This document shows positions 32,853 to 43,230 of a DNA stretch of 64,000 bases, one piece after another. The position numbers and the translations under genes were made by a program. How positions within the stretch are numbered: the first letter of the stretch is position 1; each line of letters opens with the position of its first letter. Under the pieces are notes generated by a model. It ran no database searches, was not told where the DNA came from, and saw only the letters and a program-made list of their open reading frames with translations. This DNA comes from Antitrichia curtipendula (taxonomy: Eukaryota > Streptophyta > Bryopsida > Hypnales > Leucodontaceae): contig OX579633.1 of assembly GCA_951230915.1 (NCBI GenBank), positions 20,308,574-20,372,573 of the forward strand, in the 5' to 3' direction.

Positions 32853-35800
32853 CTACGTGGTCTTCCACCCGTGCGCCAGCGCAGCTCTCTTAAACGCGTC
32901 CTGCGCTTCCCTCTCATTATACTCTCGTCCCTGTTGCGAGCTCTTCAGGTCCAGCCTGCCGTTCCCTTCCACGAACGCCATCACAACTTGCACCAGCAAG
33001 CTCTCGAAGTTGCACGCCGGACTCCATCCGCTGGCCGTGAGCAGCTCCATGCAAATACTGCCCCCAATGGTGACATGCCCGGAGTGAATCCGAAACCTGG
33101 GCGACAACACGCGCACAAATGGAGGGGCGAACGGGAACGTGGTGGGGAACTTGACCTCCAGCACCACGGGCACATGATCCTCCTGCGCGTTATTCTTCAG
33201 CCTCTGGAGCTCGCGGAAGTCGCTGTACAGCGCCTTGCTTTCCTTCAATAAATATGGGTGGAGCGCGATTCGCCATAAAGAGAGGTTCCCTTCTTCGTCA
33301 GGGAGTGTGACGGTGGTTCCCGAAAGCACAGGCGCAGGCTCATTGTTCTCGATACAGGAAGCAATGGGAAGTGAGTTTTTGATGGACCTCATCAAGGATT
33401 GAAACTCCTGCATCACTGCCCGGGAACCCAAACCTGAACTGGGCTTGGAGTTCGTCGTCATGGGCTTTGGAACGGCCAGGGAGCTGGCCTCCACTGCAGC
33501 TTTCTGTCTCCTCGGTTTTGGTGGTGGTGGATCTGCAACAACTGGAACTTCCCTCTTCAAAGAAGAATTGGGCGGTGCCACAGTACTGGAGCTTGTTGTG
33601 GGAACCTGCTGTTGAGGGTGGGTACGGAAAGTCATGGCCCTGCTCCCAGTGGACATCCGAATGCGTTCCTGGTTTCTTTGGGCTTCCTCCTGGGTCTTCT
33701 TCTGCATCTGGTAGTGCTCCAACAAGTCGAGCTTCGACTGCCCTGACAACTTATGCCCCTTGATGTGAATCTGACGACTCCCCGATCCGTAAAACTTGTC
33801 CCGGAACACCAGCAGGTACCTGATAGACACGTCCTGTTCCTTCTCCCGAGGCACAACGAGAATGTTATTCACAAGATTACGAGAACCAGCGTTCGGGCGC
33901 GGACTGTCATTAATCACTTCACAGATTGCCACACACTGAAACCCGCTCTTGAGCCTCCCGTGTGGCCACGAGGAGCCCACTCCTCTTGCATACGCCATGG
34001 AAGTCCCGAGGTCCGTAGCCAGGTAGATCCCTTCCCCGTACGCAGCTCCTGTGGACATGTACGTCGTGTTGCTCATACTGCGAAGGCCATTTCTGAGAAT
34101 GGAGTACCAATTCTCGGCACCGCTGCCGTGGAAAGCAAAGAAGGAGCCTTGGGCTTCTCGCTGCTGAGAAAAGTAAGCCTCTCTCTCTGGGGTGTCGTGA
34201 AGCACCACGAACTGATATAAGGTCAAGCTTTTCTCGTCGTCGGCTGGTTTAAGAACCTCGTCTTCTGGGCCGAGTTCCGATAGGGAGAGCCTGTTTGTCA
34301 TGAGGATGAAACGGGCTACGTTGTAAGGCAGCTGAGACTCTTTCTTCCACTCCTGAGCGTCGTGGGCACTCGCCCATGAGGGGGTCGCAGTGTAGTAGTC
34401 CAGTTTAGCCATGCTTTTGTACATGAACCAGGCCCGAGTCAAAGCCTTTTTCAAAGCGGTCTCCGTGGTGCACTTCTGGAGGTCCGCCACGGCAGGAATG
34501 TGTTGGATGACCTCCTTCAGGGTTATAGTCATCTTGTTCTTCCGTCCCTCGGTGATGGGCTGATACGAAATCTCTCCAGATGATGGGAGACGAGATGGAG
34601 GTGTTTGCTTCGGTTTCTGGTGTTGGATTTTGTCGCTAAACCACCCACTGCGCCCTCGCATCTGCTCCTTCACCAGCAAGAACCCCGGAAAGGGCTCAAA
34701 AACATCCCTGGAAGACTCCACAGCTGAAAAAGCAAGCGACATGTCCAACTCCACCAAAGATGGATTACTTTGGACTTCATCCAGTACCGAAACTCCCAAC
34801 CCGAGCTCCTCGAACTGGTGCAGACACAGGTCTTGATCACACGTCCGCATGCGGGTGACTGAAAACGGCAGCTTCTTCTTGCAAACTAGACACCAGCCAG
34901 GGAGCGTACGCAGCTGCAAGGAAATGAAAAGTGCAAGGCAAATGAACGGGTTCTTGTTATTCAACTTATCATACTCCAGTCCCTCCGAGTGCACGCCGTC
35001 TTGCGGTGTCTCCTCATTCCAGTCCGCGAAGAACATCGCAGTGAGCTCAGGGAAGAGAACCTCCAAGCCGAAGCTGTGGTGACGGTTGCTAGTATTTGAA
35101 GACTCAAGGAACACATCAATGTCGTCTGGATCCTTCTCCGGAAGCTCATTGCTTACAAGCACACTTTGGCTAACCGACACCCGTTCGTACTTCGGCAGCT
35201 TCTCCGATCGAAAGCTGCTCTCTGACCACGCGTGTTTGGAAAACTCCAGGTTTAGGGACACGGGCTCATTGAGTGTGAGTCCAAGTCCAGCTGCAATGCG
35301 TTCATCAATCATGCCTGCGACTTCAAACTGGAGCTCGACTGTTAACAACATGGGCTTCGAGGCAACGCGGAACCACATCAACGGGTTGAGAAGATCAACA
35401 GGCTCCCCCATTTGAACATCCTCACACTTCTTCCTCGCGTCCTCTGCTAATGCATGCAAGTAGCCTCGTTCGCGAGTTTCATACTCTGTGGAACACAAAC
35501 CGGCAGTCTCACCCATGGCGATGTCGTAGCAGGAGAAGTCCACTTGATCTTCATCATCACTGTGATAGTCCTCCTCTGAATTGCAATCTTCTTGTTGATC
35601 TTCCTCCCCTTCGTCTCCCCAATCTGAAACTCGGTTCTCATCCATCTCGTCATCAAACTTGCGCTTGGAGCCACTGTGAGCGTGCAGCTTTTGCAGAGCT
35701 GCGAGAAGCAAGTCTAACACTTGGAGAAGAGCATGGGGCCTCACAGTCATCTGCTCCAGTTTTTCGTTCAAAGCCGACATGGAAACCTCCATCTTGCCGC

Positions 35801-36023
35801 TGGTATCAGTCATCGTCAGCACCAGAAAGACTTCGGTAGAGTCGAGGGATGCATCGTGTAAGTGATATGTTGATGGTATGATGATCTGAAGCTTTCCACC
35901 CTTCACAAGGAGCTGTAAATAAGTCTCTGAAGCTTCCTCGAGCTCCACAGAGAGGGCTGAGAGAGAGCTTTCCTTGCCACTCGCCCAGGCATGATACTCC
36001 ACCTCTGTGTTCGTTGTGGCCAT
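32853..36023 (-). CDS. PARP / ubiquitin-conjugating (UBE2Q-like) fusion protein
   Basis: One uninterrupted 1,056-codon exon. Residues 118-160 are acidic with KRKFDDEMDE, a possible nuclear signal. Residues 378-400 have four Cys (CLVC...CDQDLC) that look like a zinc ribbon. The PARP catalytic domain spans about 600-760: FHG with His632, GEGIYLA with Tyr667, and a Leu-rich YLLVFRDKF strand where classical polymerases have Glu. This suggests mono-ADP-ribosylation as in PARP6/8-type enzymes. Residues 865-1035 form an E2-like fold with PTTFPFAPPFVRV and the active-site-like Cys991 in GSICMELLTASGW, as in UBE2Q. The enzyme would ADP-ribosylate and conjugate ubiquitin, perhaps coupling the two. The acceptor-like ttgcag lies two bases before ATG, so a 5' UTR intron is likely. 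Similar fusions are known in fungi. Confidence 0.9.
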   Translation of the reverse strand: MATTNTEVEYHAWASGKESSLSALSVELEEASETYLQLLVKGGKLQIIIPSTYHLHDASLDSTEVFLVLTMTDTSGKMEVSMSALNEKLEQMTVRPHALLQVLDLLLAALQKLHAHSGSKRKFDDEMDENRVSDWGDEGEEDQQEDCNSEEDYHSDDEDQVDFSCYDIAMGETAGLCSTEYETRERGYLHALAEDARKKCEDVQMGEPVDLLNPLMWFRVASKPMLLTVELQFEVAGMIDERIAAGLGLTLNEPVSLNLEFSKHAWSESSFRSEKLPKYERVSVSQSVLVSNELPEKDPDDIDVFLESSNTSNRHHSFGLEVLFPELTAMFFADWNEETPQDGVHSEGLEYDKLNNKNPFICLALFISLQLRTLPGWCLVCKKKLPFSVTRMRTCDQDLCLHQFEELGLGVSVLDEVQSNPSLVELDMSLAFSAVESSRDVFEPFPGFLLVKEQMRGRSGWFSDKIQHQKPKQTPPSRLPSSGEISYQPITEGRKNKMTITLKEVIQHIPAVADLQKCTTETALKKALTRAWFMYKSMAKLDYYTATPSWASAHDAQEWKKESQLPYNVARFILMTNRLSLSELGPEDEVLKPADDEKSLTLYQFVVLHDTPEREAYFSQQREAQGSFFAFHGSGAENWYSILRNGLRSMSNTTYMSTGAAYGEGIYLATDLGTSMAYARGVGSSWPHGRLKSGFQCVAICEVINDSPRPNAGSRNLVNNILVVPREKEQDVSIRYLLVFRDKFYGSGSRQIHIKGHKLSGQSKLDLLEHYQMQKKTQEEAQRNQERIRMSTGSRAMTFRTHPQQQVPTTSSSTVAPPNSSLKREVPVVADPPPPKPRRQKAAVEASSLAVPKPMTTNSKPSSGLGSRAVMQEFQSLMRSIKNSLPIASCIENNEPAPVLSGTTVTLPDEEGNLSLWRIALHPYLLKESKALYSDFRELQRLKNNAQEDHVPVVLEVKFPTTFPFAPPFVRVLSPRFRIHSGHVTIGGSICMELLTASGWSPACNFESLLVQVVMAFVEGNGRLDLKSSQQGREYNEREAQDAFKRAALAHGWKTT

Positions 36024-36841
36024 GTCTGCAACTGAAACGGATTTCCGAAGGTAGGAAATGAGTCTTGAAAGCGCTCACTAGAAAATGCCACAATAGAAAA
36101 AGTCACAATAGGAATAGTCAAACCTTAGTATACATAGACATCATGAAAGTAAGAAGGGTTTGCTACATATGCACATTATGAAAGTCACAAGGATTACGTA
36201 ACGTGGAAGTAGCGCCACGTTACTGGACATAACCTCAGTGGATCTCGTTTATTCGATCAAGGGTAGGAAAAGAAGAACTATGCTAAAGAAAACAAGATTA
36301 TCAGATATAACTGTGCTCTCCATATCCATGCAACCTCTACAGAAGTAGGCTTACGAGTACATTATGGAAAGTAAAAGAAAGAGTATATTATGAAAGTTCA
36401 ACAAAAAGAAGCACAATGCTGCTTACAGTAATGTCAGCGGAAGACCACATGGAATGTCAATTGCGCGCTACCTCGAGCTGGGGCGCGCGCTTAACCTCCA
36501 AGAACGGTCGCCTTCAGGATCTCCGATCATGGCGTCAAGCTGGTGGCAAAGGTTCCAAAAAAAGAGTTCCACGTTACAATTGAAAATTCTAGTCTGCCGC
36601 AAAGTAACCCCGAAATCATAAACTTTCTTCTACCGAAACCCTACTCACTCTCTCGCGCACACACACAAAATCACGCAAATTCCAAAACGCTGACACAACC
36701 AAAGCCTCCGTTCGTTGCATTAAACTCCATCGATCCCGTCGGCATTACCGCATTATTACTCTAGTCTGTCTGTCTGTCCCTCACAATAACAAAAATACCC
36801 CCTCCCAATTCTCCCAATCGATATTTCACGAAGCAGCAGCT
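36024..36841 (-). promoter_or_regulatory. 5' flank and probable 5' UTR intron of the PARP-E2 gene
   Basis: The acceptor ttgcag sits at 36031-36026 on the minus strand. A donor-like ctcgag before gtagcgcg lies near 36471, following a CpG-rich tract (gcgcgcgcttaacc). A 5' UTR intron of about 440 bp is plausible. A CT-rich run with cgcgcacacacac (36640-36670) lies further upstream. The exact start of transcription is not determinable here. Confidence 0.4.
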
Positions 36842-37022
36842 ATGGCGTCAAACCAACCAAACCCAACGAAACCCCCTCCCCAAGGCCCCAGTGGCGACAA
36901 ATCAAGCACAAATTGAAAATTCTAAACTACAGCCGCAGCGTGATCCCCAAGGCGGAAAGAAACAGAGTAGCCAGCAGACCTTTGGCGACCAAATCAATCA
37001 TGCACCTAGCGCGAAACGCTAA
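36842..37022 (+). other. coding-looking stretch with a one-base frame change
   Basis: An ATG at 36842 opens MASNQPNPTKPPPQGPSGDK before a TGA. In the next frame a Gln-rich, polar peptide runs on without a stop (KKQSSQQTFGDQINHAP) to TAA at 37020-37022. Composition is protein-like in both halves. It may be a small intrinsically disordered protein with an indel, or a first exon divergent from the PARP-E2 gene. I do not recognise it. Confidence 0.2.
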
Positions 37023-37576
37023 AAACGGCAAGACCACAACAACCCAAAAAAAAAATCAAAACCTTGAAAACAGCGAAATTCTCTCGGGGATCGACTGAAC
37101 AGATCAACAGGAGGAACAAGTTGTGCACAATTGTGGCTCGACGCAACGACCGAGACGACGGATGCTCCAGAATTTTGCAACAAAAGCTAAAGTGAAATGA
37201 AAATTTTTTAAATTGCTGGTTCTCACTTAATTGCGTGATCTGTTGTCGTAGAAAGAGGCGGAAAGGAAAGAAATATGAGTAAACACTTGTTAGCTATGGA
37301 GCAATTTTGTATTCTAATCTTAGAACCAGAAAATGGAGGAGGCGAGTCTTGTGGTGCAAGGAACATACCGACAGGAGTTTGGAGGCAGAGGCTTGGAGGC
37401 ATATGAAGGAAGCGCATGCGACGAAAATGGAAACACGGTTCGCTGGTGGTGTTTGATGTTCTCGAGTAGTAACTTACTTAGTGCCTTTCTTCTTTCCGTC
37501 TCTTTCGTTTTTATTTGGGTTGAGACCTTCATCCATGTTCATCCATGGATGTGGATGAACTAGTTCAGTCGCAATT
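37023..37576. other. no firm gene; one doubtful small frame
   Basis: A plus-strand frame at 37333-37563 begins MEEASLVVQGTYRQEFGG but turns into hydrophobic low-complexity sequence. I regard it as chance. No repeats of note, apart from catccatg near the end. Confidence 0.35.
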
Positions 37577-38520
37577 CCTCATCCTACAGTCTGTAAATTC
37601 ATCTAAAAAAGCAGTGTCATCCTGAGCTATTATTAGCAATGTTGAGATTTCATCCATTTGAGAATGTAGAAATATGATCATCAAATATTCCATCAAAAAA
37701 TGGTTGTGTTGTTTTTAGGAGAAAATTGGTCTGAGAAAAACTTTGGGTTTGGGCACATTTGTTTTAGGTAGTGTAGAAAACCATCTTAATAGGAGTGATG
37801 AAACTATCTTCATCTATGGGGGTCTATGAATCATCCAAATTAGATGAAATTTTGTATCCATTCATTTATTCTAAAAAAAGCAATATTTTTATGAAATTTT
37901 GTATCCATTCATAATTATATCTACAAAAACACAATATTTTTATGAAATTTTGCAATTGTATTGTAGTAATCTATCTGTTGAAAAAGTAGGAGCTTACTAT
38001 CAAATATTCTTTCAAGGATTTTTTGTATTGCTTTCAAAAAAAACCCAAATTATTTAAGAAAACTAATATTTATTTTTCATCCACATTTCTTAAGAGGAGG
38101 GGAAGATTTGACCCTCTACACAAAGAAAAGTGAATAGGCTGGCCTGCCCCCCTCCACATGCGTGGAGGGTGATAGGTACCTAACTTGTCAGTTCACAAAG
38201 AAAATTAAATAGTCTAACCTCCCACCCTCTACACGTCGACAGAGGGTGATAGGTACCTAACCTATTAACCTACACTGTCACCTTCCACATGTAAGGAGGG
38301 TGCTGGACACCTAGTTTGTCAGTCTACAAAGGAAATTGAATAGTCTGGCCTCCCACCCTCTACATATCAATGGAGGGTGATAGGTACCTAACCTATTAAC
38401 CTACACTGTCACCTTCCGCATGTACGGAGGGTAATGGACATCTAACTTGTCAACCTACATTGTCTCCTTCAATATATGCAGAGGATCATGCTCACGAGGT
38501 AAACTACAATTCAATAGAAA
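37577..38520 (+). repeat. dispersed repeat, copy A (direct partner at 40.5 kb)
   Basis: Homologous, with substitutions and small indels, to 40521-41210 in the same orientation. Shared phrases include tcctcatccta, atatgatcatcaaatatt, tgttgtgttgtttttag and tgaattttgcattctat-like AT blocks, ending in gtaaac...ttcaat. The pair brackets 2 kb that contains the TTAA element at 39.1 kb. No coding frame. Confidence 0.65.
38120..38470 (+). repeat. 131-bp minisatellite with palindromic cores
   Basis: Two full units and a partial one start at about 38080, 38211 and 38342 (agtct..cctcccaccctcta). Each carries an imperfect palindrome of the type CACCCTC...GAGGGTG followed by ataggtacctaa. The best is cctccacatgcgtggagg near 38153-38170. 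A diverged single unit occurs in the partner repeat near 41036-41160. Confidence 0.75.
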
Positions 38521-38840
38521 CATGTATCAAAAAATAATATATTAGATTTACAAAGACACCCAAAAATGACTTGAATAGATAAATAAAATTTAGAACTTTT
38601 TTTTTTTAAATGTGAAAATTGCACATGTTTAATTTTAGACAAAAATTTTGGAAGACTTTTCAATGTTGGTTTCAAATTATGTTGAAATATATAATTGGTT
38701 AGTATGATAGTATATACAACCATATGGATAAAATTTATAGTTCATATTTTACAACTTTTATTTGCAAATCATCATTAATTATTCTTTAAAATTTTATTTT
38801 ACAATACATCTTTATAGTTTTAAAAATGTAGACTATTTTT

Positions 38841-38858
38841 TGGTCCTTAAAGGAGTTA
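38841..38858 (-). mobile_element. degenerate end of a TTAA-type element
   Basis: TGGTCCTTAAAGGAGTTAA resembles the right-hand family terminus GGTCCTTTAGGGGTTAA. No left end was identified. Confidence 0.3.
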
Positions 38859-39106
38859 AGACTAATTCTATGACTAAATAATCAAACATCATTGCTAGTT
38901 CAATTTGAACTTCTATATTATATAATTTTTTTATTTCTATTCTTGGGCAAAATCTTAATTAGTTTTGTGAGAAAATGTGATTTGTTACAATTTGGTGTTG
39001 AATTATAACACATAAATCTTGTAATTTCAATAATTTATTGAGTTCTTGGAATTATTAGTTTTTAAAAAATAGAATATAAATTGAACCAATTTAGCTTTAT
39101 GTTCTT

Positions 39107-40083
39107 TTAACCCCTCACCACCCAAGGGGCCAAAAGTGTCCTCACACAATCTAGCAGTCAACTTCAAAGTGCTGTGACTTTTGCATCCAATGTTTGAATT
39201 CAATAAAACTTGTTGGTAAAGTTGCGCATACTAGTCTATTTTTTGTGTAAAAAATTTCAAATCTATCCAAGATGTACTGAGTTTTTGAAAGCCACTCAAA
39301 GTTCGCAGGTTCAATTTCAGTTCACCACACTACATTGAGATGGCTGCAACTTCGGGGGCTTGTATCTTTTCATCAAATGTTAGTTTTCAGTAAAATTTAT
39401 TGGGTTTTGTTCCCCATAAAGTCTAATTATTGTGATAAAATTTTCATGTCAATCCAAGTTGTTTTGAATGCTTGGGAGCAATTCGAAGTTCAAAATCCAG
39501 ACATTTTTGTATTACAGTGAACTTAGGCGGCTTTAAACTTCTTCATACAGGGTTTGTTTTCAATAATTTTTGTTGGAAAAGTTGCGCATACTAGTCTAGT
39601 TCTGGTGGTCAAAATTTCATAACAGTACAAGAAGATTTGATTGACTGAGAATCATTTTAGTAGAGGTAGGTTCAGCCATAAATGTGTTTTTTTGCTACTT
39701 TTTTCACTGTTTTTTGACATTTCAAAACAATTTTGCAAATGCAATGAGTCAATTGAATGATTTTTTTTTCCCGCCAAAGTGTTTGTCTTTTGGTTTTGAA
39801 TCACTTTGTAGCTTAAAGTTTTTTCATTTGAGTAGGTTTAGAAGTTGAATTTCACCTCCAAATGTGTTTTTAGAAAAATTTCAGCATCTTTTTCTAACAC
39901 TAGAACATTATAATCTTTCAATCTATATGGTCAAATGATCCCAAATTTGATTTACACCATCTACAACACACACTACAAGATTATATGGTTGAGATTTTCA
40001 TCCCTCACTCACATTTAGACTTATAACACTTGAAAAGCAAGGTTGTTTTTTGACATGGTTAGGCCTTGGGCGGTGAGGGTTAA
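39107..40083. mobile_element. 977-bp TTAA element, uninterrupted relative of the 54.9-kb copy
   Basis: Left end TTAACCCCTCACCACCCAAG. The right end, read on the other strand, is TTAACCCTCACCGCCCAAGG, so there is a terminal inverted repeat of about 20 bp flanked by TTAA. The interior parallels 54935-56919 (ccaaaagtgtcctcaca near the left end, aacttcgggggcttgtat in the middle). It lacks the internal insertion seen there. No transposase frame, so non-autonomous. Confidence 0.75.
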
Positions 40084-40520
40084 GTCAACCCCCCAAAGAC
40101 TAAGGAGCTCACTTCTTTTTTTTTTAAAGTTGGGTAGGCTATGTTGACATCATTTAGTGGAATTTTTGCATGAAATTTTTAGGATGCATGATAATCATTC
40201 AAGTCTATGTTTGAAGCTTTATTTAAGGTCATTCCAAAAGCAAGAAGAGTTTTTTTAATTTCAAAGTCAAACTAGGTAGCTAAAAATATATTAAATTTTT
40301 TTTAATTCTTTTTATTGAATTGTATGGATTAATACCTACTTTGAAACATTCCTTTCCAAATAAGGTAGTGAAAGAAAAAACATATAAAGTTATTTTTTTA
40401 ACTTGATTTTGACATTTTTAAAACAAAAGTCTAAAAACAAGATAACCATATTTTACTAGAACATTCTCACGATTGAAGTTAAGAATTCTCAATTGCTTGT
40501 AAAAGTTATGAGTTTTAATT

Positions 40521-41210
40521 CCTCATCCTAAGTCTATACATTCATAGTAGTATCATCTTGAACTATTGTACCAATGTCGTGATTTCATCCATTGAGAATG
40601 TAGGAATATGATCATCAAATATTTCATCTAAAATTTGTTGTGTTGTTTTTAAGAAAAAAATTAGTGTGAGAATTTTTTTGGATTTGGGCACCATTATTTT
40701 TGACAAAGTAGAAAGTGATCTTCACATGAGTGATGAAAGTTTAACTATCTTTATCTATGGGTGTGTATGAATATTCCAAATTATAGATGACATTTTGTGT
40801 CCATTCATTTATCTAAAAAAGAACAATATTTTTATAAAATTTTGCAACATTGTGGTGATTTATTCATTGAGAAAGTGGGAATGTGTCATCAAATATTCTC
40901 TCAAGGATTTTTCATATTGCTTTCAATGAAAACTCAAATTGTTAAAGAAAACTAATATTTGTTCTTCTTCATCTACTGATTTCTATGAAGGAGGGGGAGG
41001 ATTTGACCCTATATACATAGGAAACTAAATAGTCCAGCCTACCACTCTCCACATGTGTGGAAGGGTATGTATACCTAATCTGTCAACCTACACTGTCACC
41101 TTTGGCACAAGCAAAAGGGGATAGACACCTAGCTTGTCAACCTACATTGTCACCCTCAACACTTGCAAAGGGTTGTGCTCATTGTGTAAATTGTAATTCA
41201 ATGTAAATAG
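40521..41210 (+). repeat. dispersed repeat, copy B
   Basis: Direct partner of 37577-38520, carrying one diverged unit of the palindromic minisatellite (ctccacatgtgtggaagggt) rather than an array. Confidence 0.65.
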
Positions 41211-43230
41211 GTATGAGTGATTGCAAAAAGCTACTTTCTAGTTTTAAAAAGATGCACTGAAAATGACTTGTATAGATAAGAAAATAAGAATCTAAAAATT
41301 TCCATGCAAAGAGAATCTAAAATGAGCAGACTTTGTAACCTCTAAATTTTTCAATAAAGAAGATTAACTTGACCATCAGACCATGCAATTCTAAACATAT
41401 ACAAATATTTTTCCATCATTGCTTTGTTGAATTTTCATCTTCATGAAGTTATTAAGAATGGATTTTTAATTCATTTATGGATTTTTTCACTATTTCCTAA
41501 CAATTTAGATGTCAAAGTATAAATTTTTATGAAAAATTCATTTATCATTTTTATGAATAACTTTTGAAGGTATGATTTTATGACCTAAATTTTAGAAACA
41601 TAATACCTACAATGGCTTTCACTTGTTATATTTATTGTTTTAATTTTATTATTTTTTACAAATGTTCCTAAGATTTTCTATATTAACGACAAAATCAATA
41701 GATATTTTATACTTTTACTTTTGTCTCGACTTTGTACTTGCAAAGATTTCCTATATATGCAATTAAATTATAATTGGGGTTGCACTACAAATGACTTGGT
41801 GTGTAATGTTGTAATTGGCACCTATTATGACTACAATTGTATCAAATTTGTATTCACTTGACATTTAATTATTAACACAATGTTTTTAACACAATGTCCA
41901 ATTGTCTTCTCAGGGGACAAATTAGATTTGGAACAAGTCCTTATTATCTCAATCTTTGGTTTGATTTTTTGAAACTTTTTATGAAAATGCAGATTTCTAA
42001 AAGCTTTGTACGGATATACTTTTTACTAAAATCAAACTCATGGTTCAAAAGTTATAAACATTTTAGTTCATATTTAGTGAGAAGGGATAGGTTGGACATA
42101 GGAACTTATGGAACTTTTACTTGACTTTAAGGAGGGTACTAGCTCACGTAGCGAACAATGGACCAAAGTTTTCAATGGTGGAAACTTTTGGAGAACCGAC
42201 TTCCCAATAATTTGAATGTACGGGGAACATATGGAAACATATGGGAACAATGCATAGAACAAAAGACATTTTTCCAATGACGCCCAATATATTAGGAACT
42301 TGATTGATCATATTGTGTTTCTAATTTCTATAGAAATTAGAGATTTTTTTTACTTTCTTGTTTTGTATGTTTAAAGAGAAAATATATCTTAGCATCCACT
42401 GTTGGAATTTGAAAGGCCTAGAATATTGTCATTTCTTCACATCCATGCATTGCAAATTATTTTAGGATGTATTCCACTTCTTTGTTACCAAATTAAGGTC
42501 TATATCATGTTAAGCCAAATCAAATGACACATGGCACTTCCAATTTGAATCATTATTGCATCTCTTTCACATCTAAGAATTTACAAAATGGCCATTCTAA
42601 TTCTACTTACATGGTGTTGTATTTGAGCATGATAAAGCATAATCAGGTTTGAGCTAAATTTAATTATTTGATTTAATTTCTATGCATAATCATAGAAATC
42701 TAAATAACCACGTGCATTTCAAGCGCCTAGGGTGCGATATTGAAGAGGTCTGCCACTGTCCAGTTTCAGAGACGAGAGATTAAACCGTACTTTCCTTTCC
42801 GAATTTGGGGTCTCAAACTTGAAATTCGTATAACGTACACTTCAATTCTGAGAGAGCTGTACTGTACAGAACATATTTAGATGAGGAATAGCAATACAAA
42901 CTACCTAAATTTGTACATTTCCATCTTGATTTGGTATTGCAGATGACGAAGTCAAGCAATGGACAGTCCTGCCTGGCCTGTCTCATCCGAAGTCTGTTGG
43001 TGCTTCTTGAATCCCTCTTCTGCTCGGTCCCCTTGCCTTCAGGACCGAGCGTAATGCTGCGATGGGATACTGCTCAAAACAGTTGTAATGGGGGCTTACA
43101 GGCAGTAAACAGACCTTCCGAAATTCAAGGGCAATTCGAGAAAGGAGGCCTTCACTGAACAAGGTCAGGATGGGGCGATCCTTGCAGAAGAGCTTATAAG
43201 TTTGGGTGTACACCTGATTTGAGCTTAGAA
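41211..43230. other. no gene; includes a TTAA-family relic near 41.89 kb and the HOP2 3' flank
   Basis: At about 41884-42020 the sequence resembles the left part of the 59.2-kb element (gtccaattgtcttctcaggggacaaa, then gaacaagtcc, tcaagatt-like and gaaattttt-like phrases), so a decayed copy is likely. The rest is AT-rich. From about 42750 the composition rises and probably includes the HOP2 3' UTR. No frame shows protein character. Confidence 0.4.

Noticed and set aside
37333..37563. 76-codon plus frame MEEASLVVQGTY and onward
   Set aside because: The second half is low-complexity hydrophobic and Trp/His-rich sequence; the frame is open only by chance.
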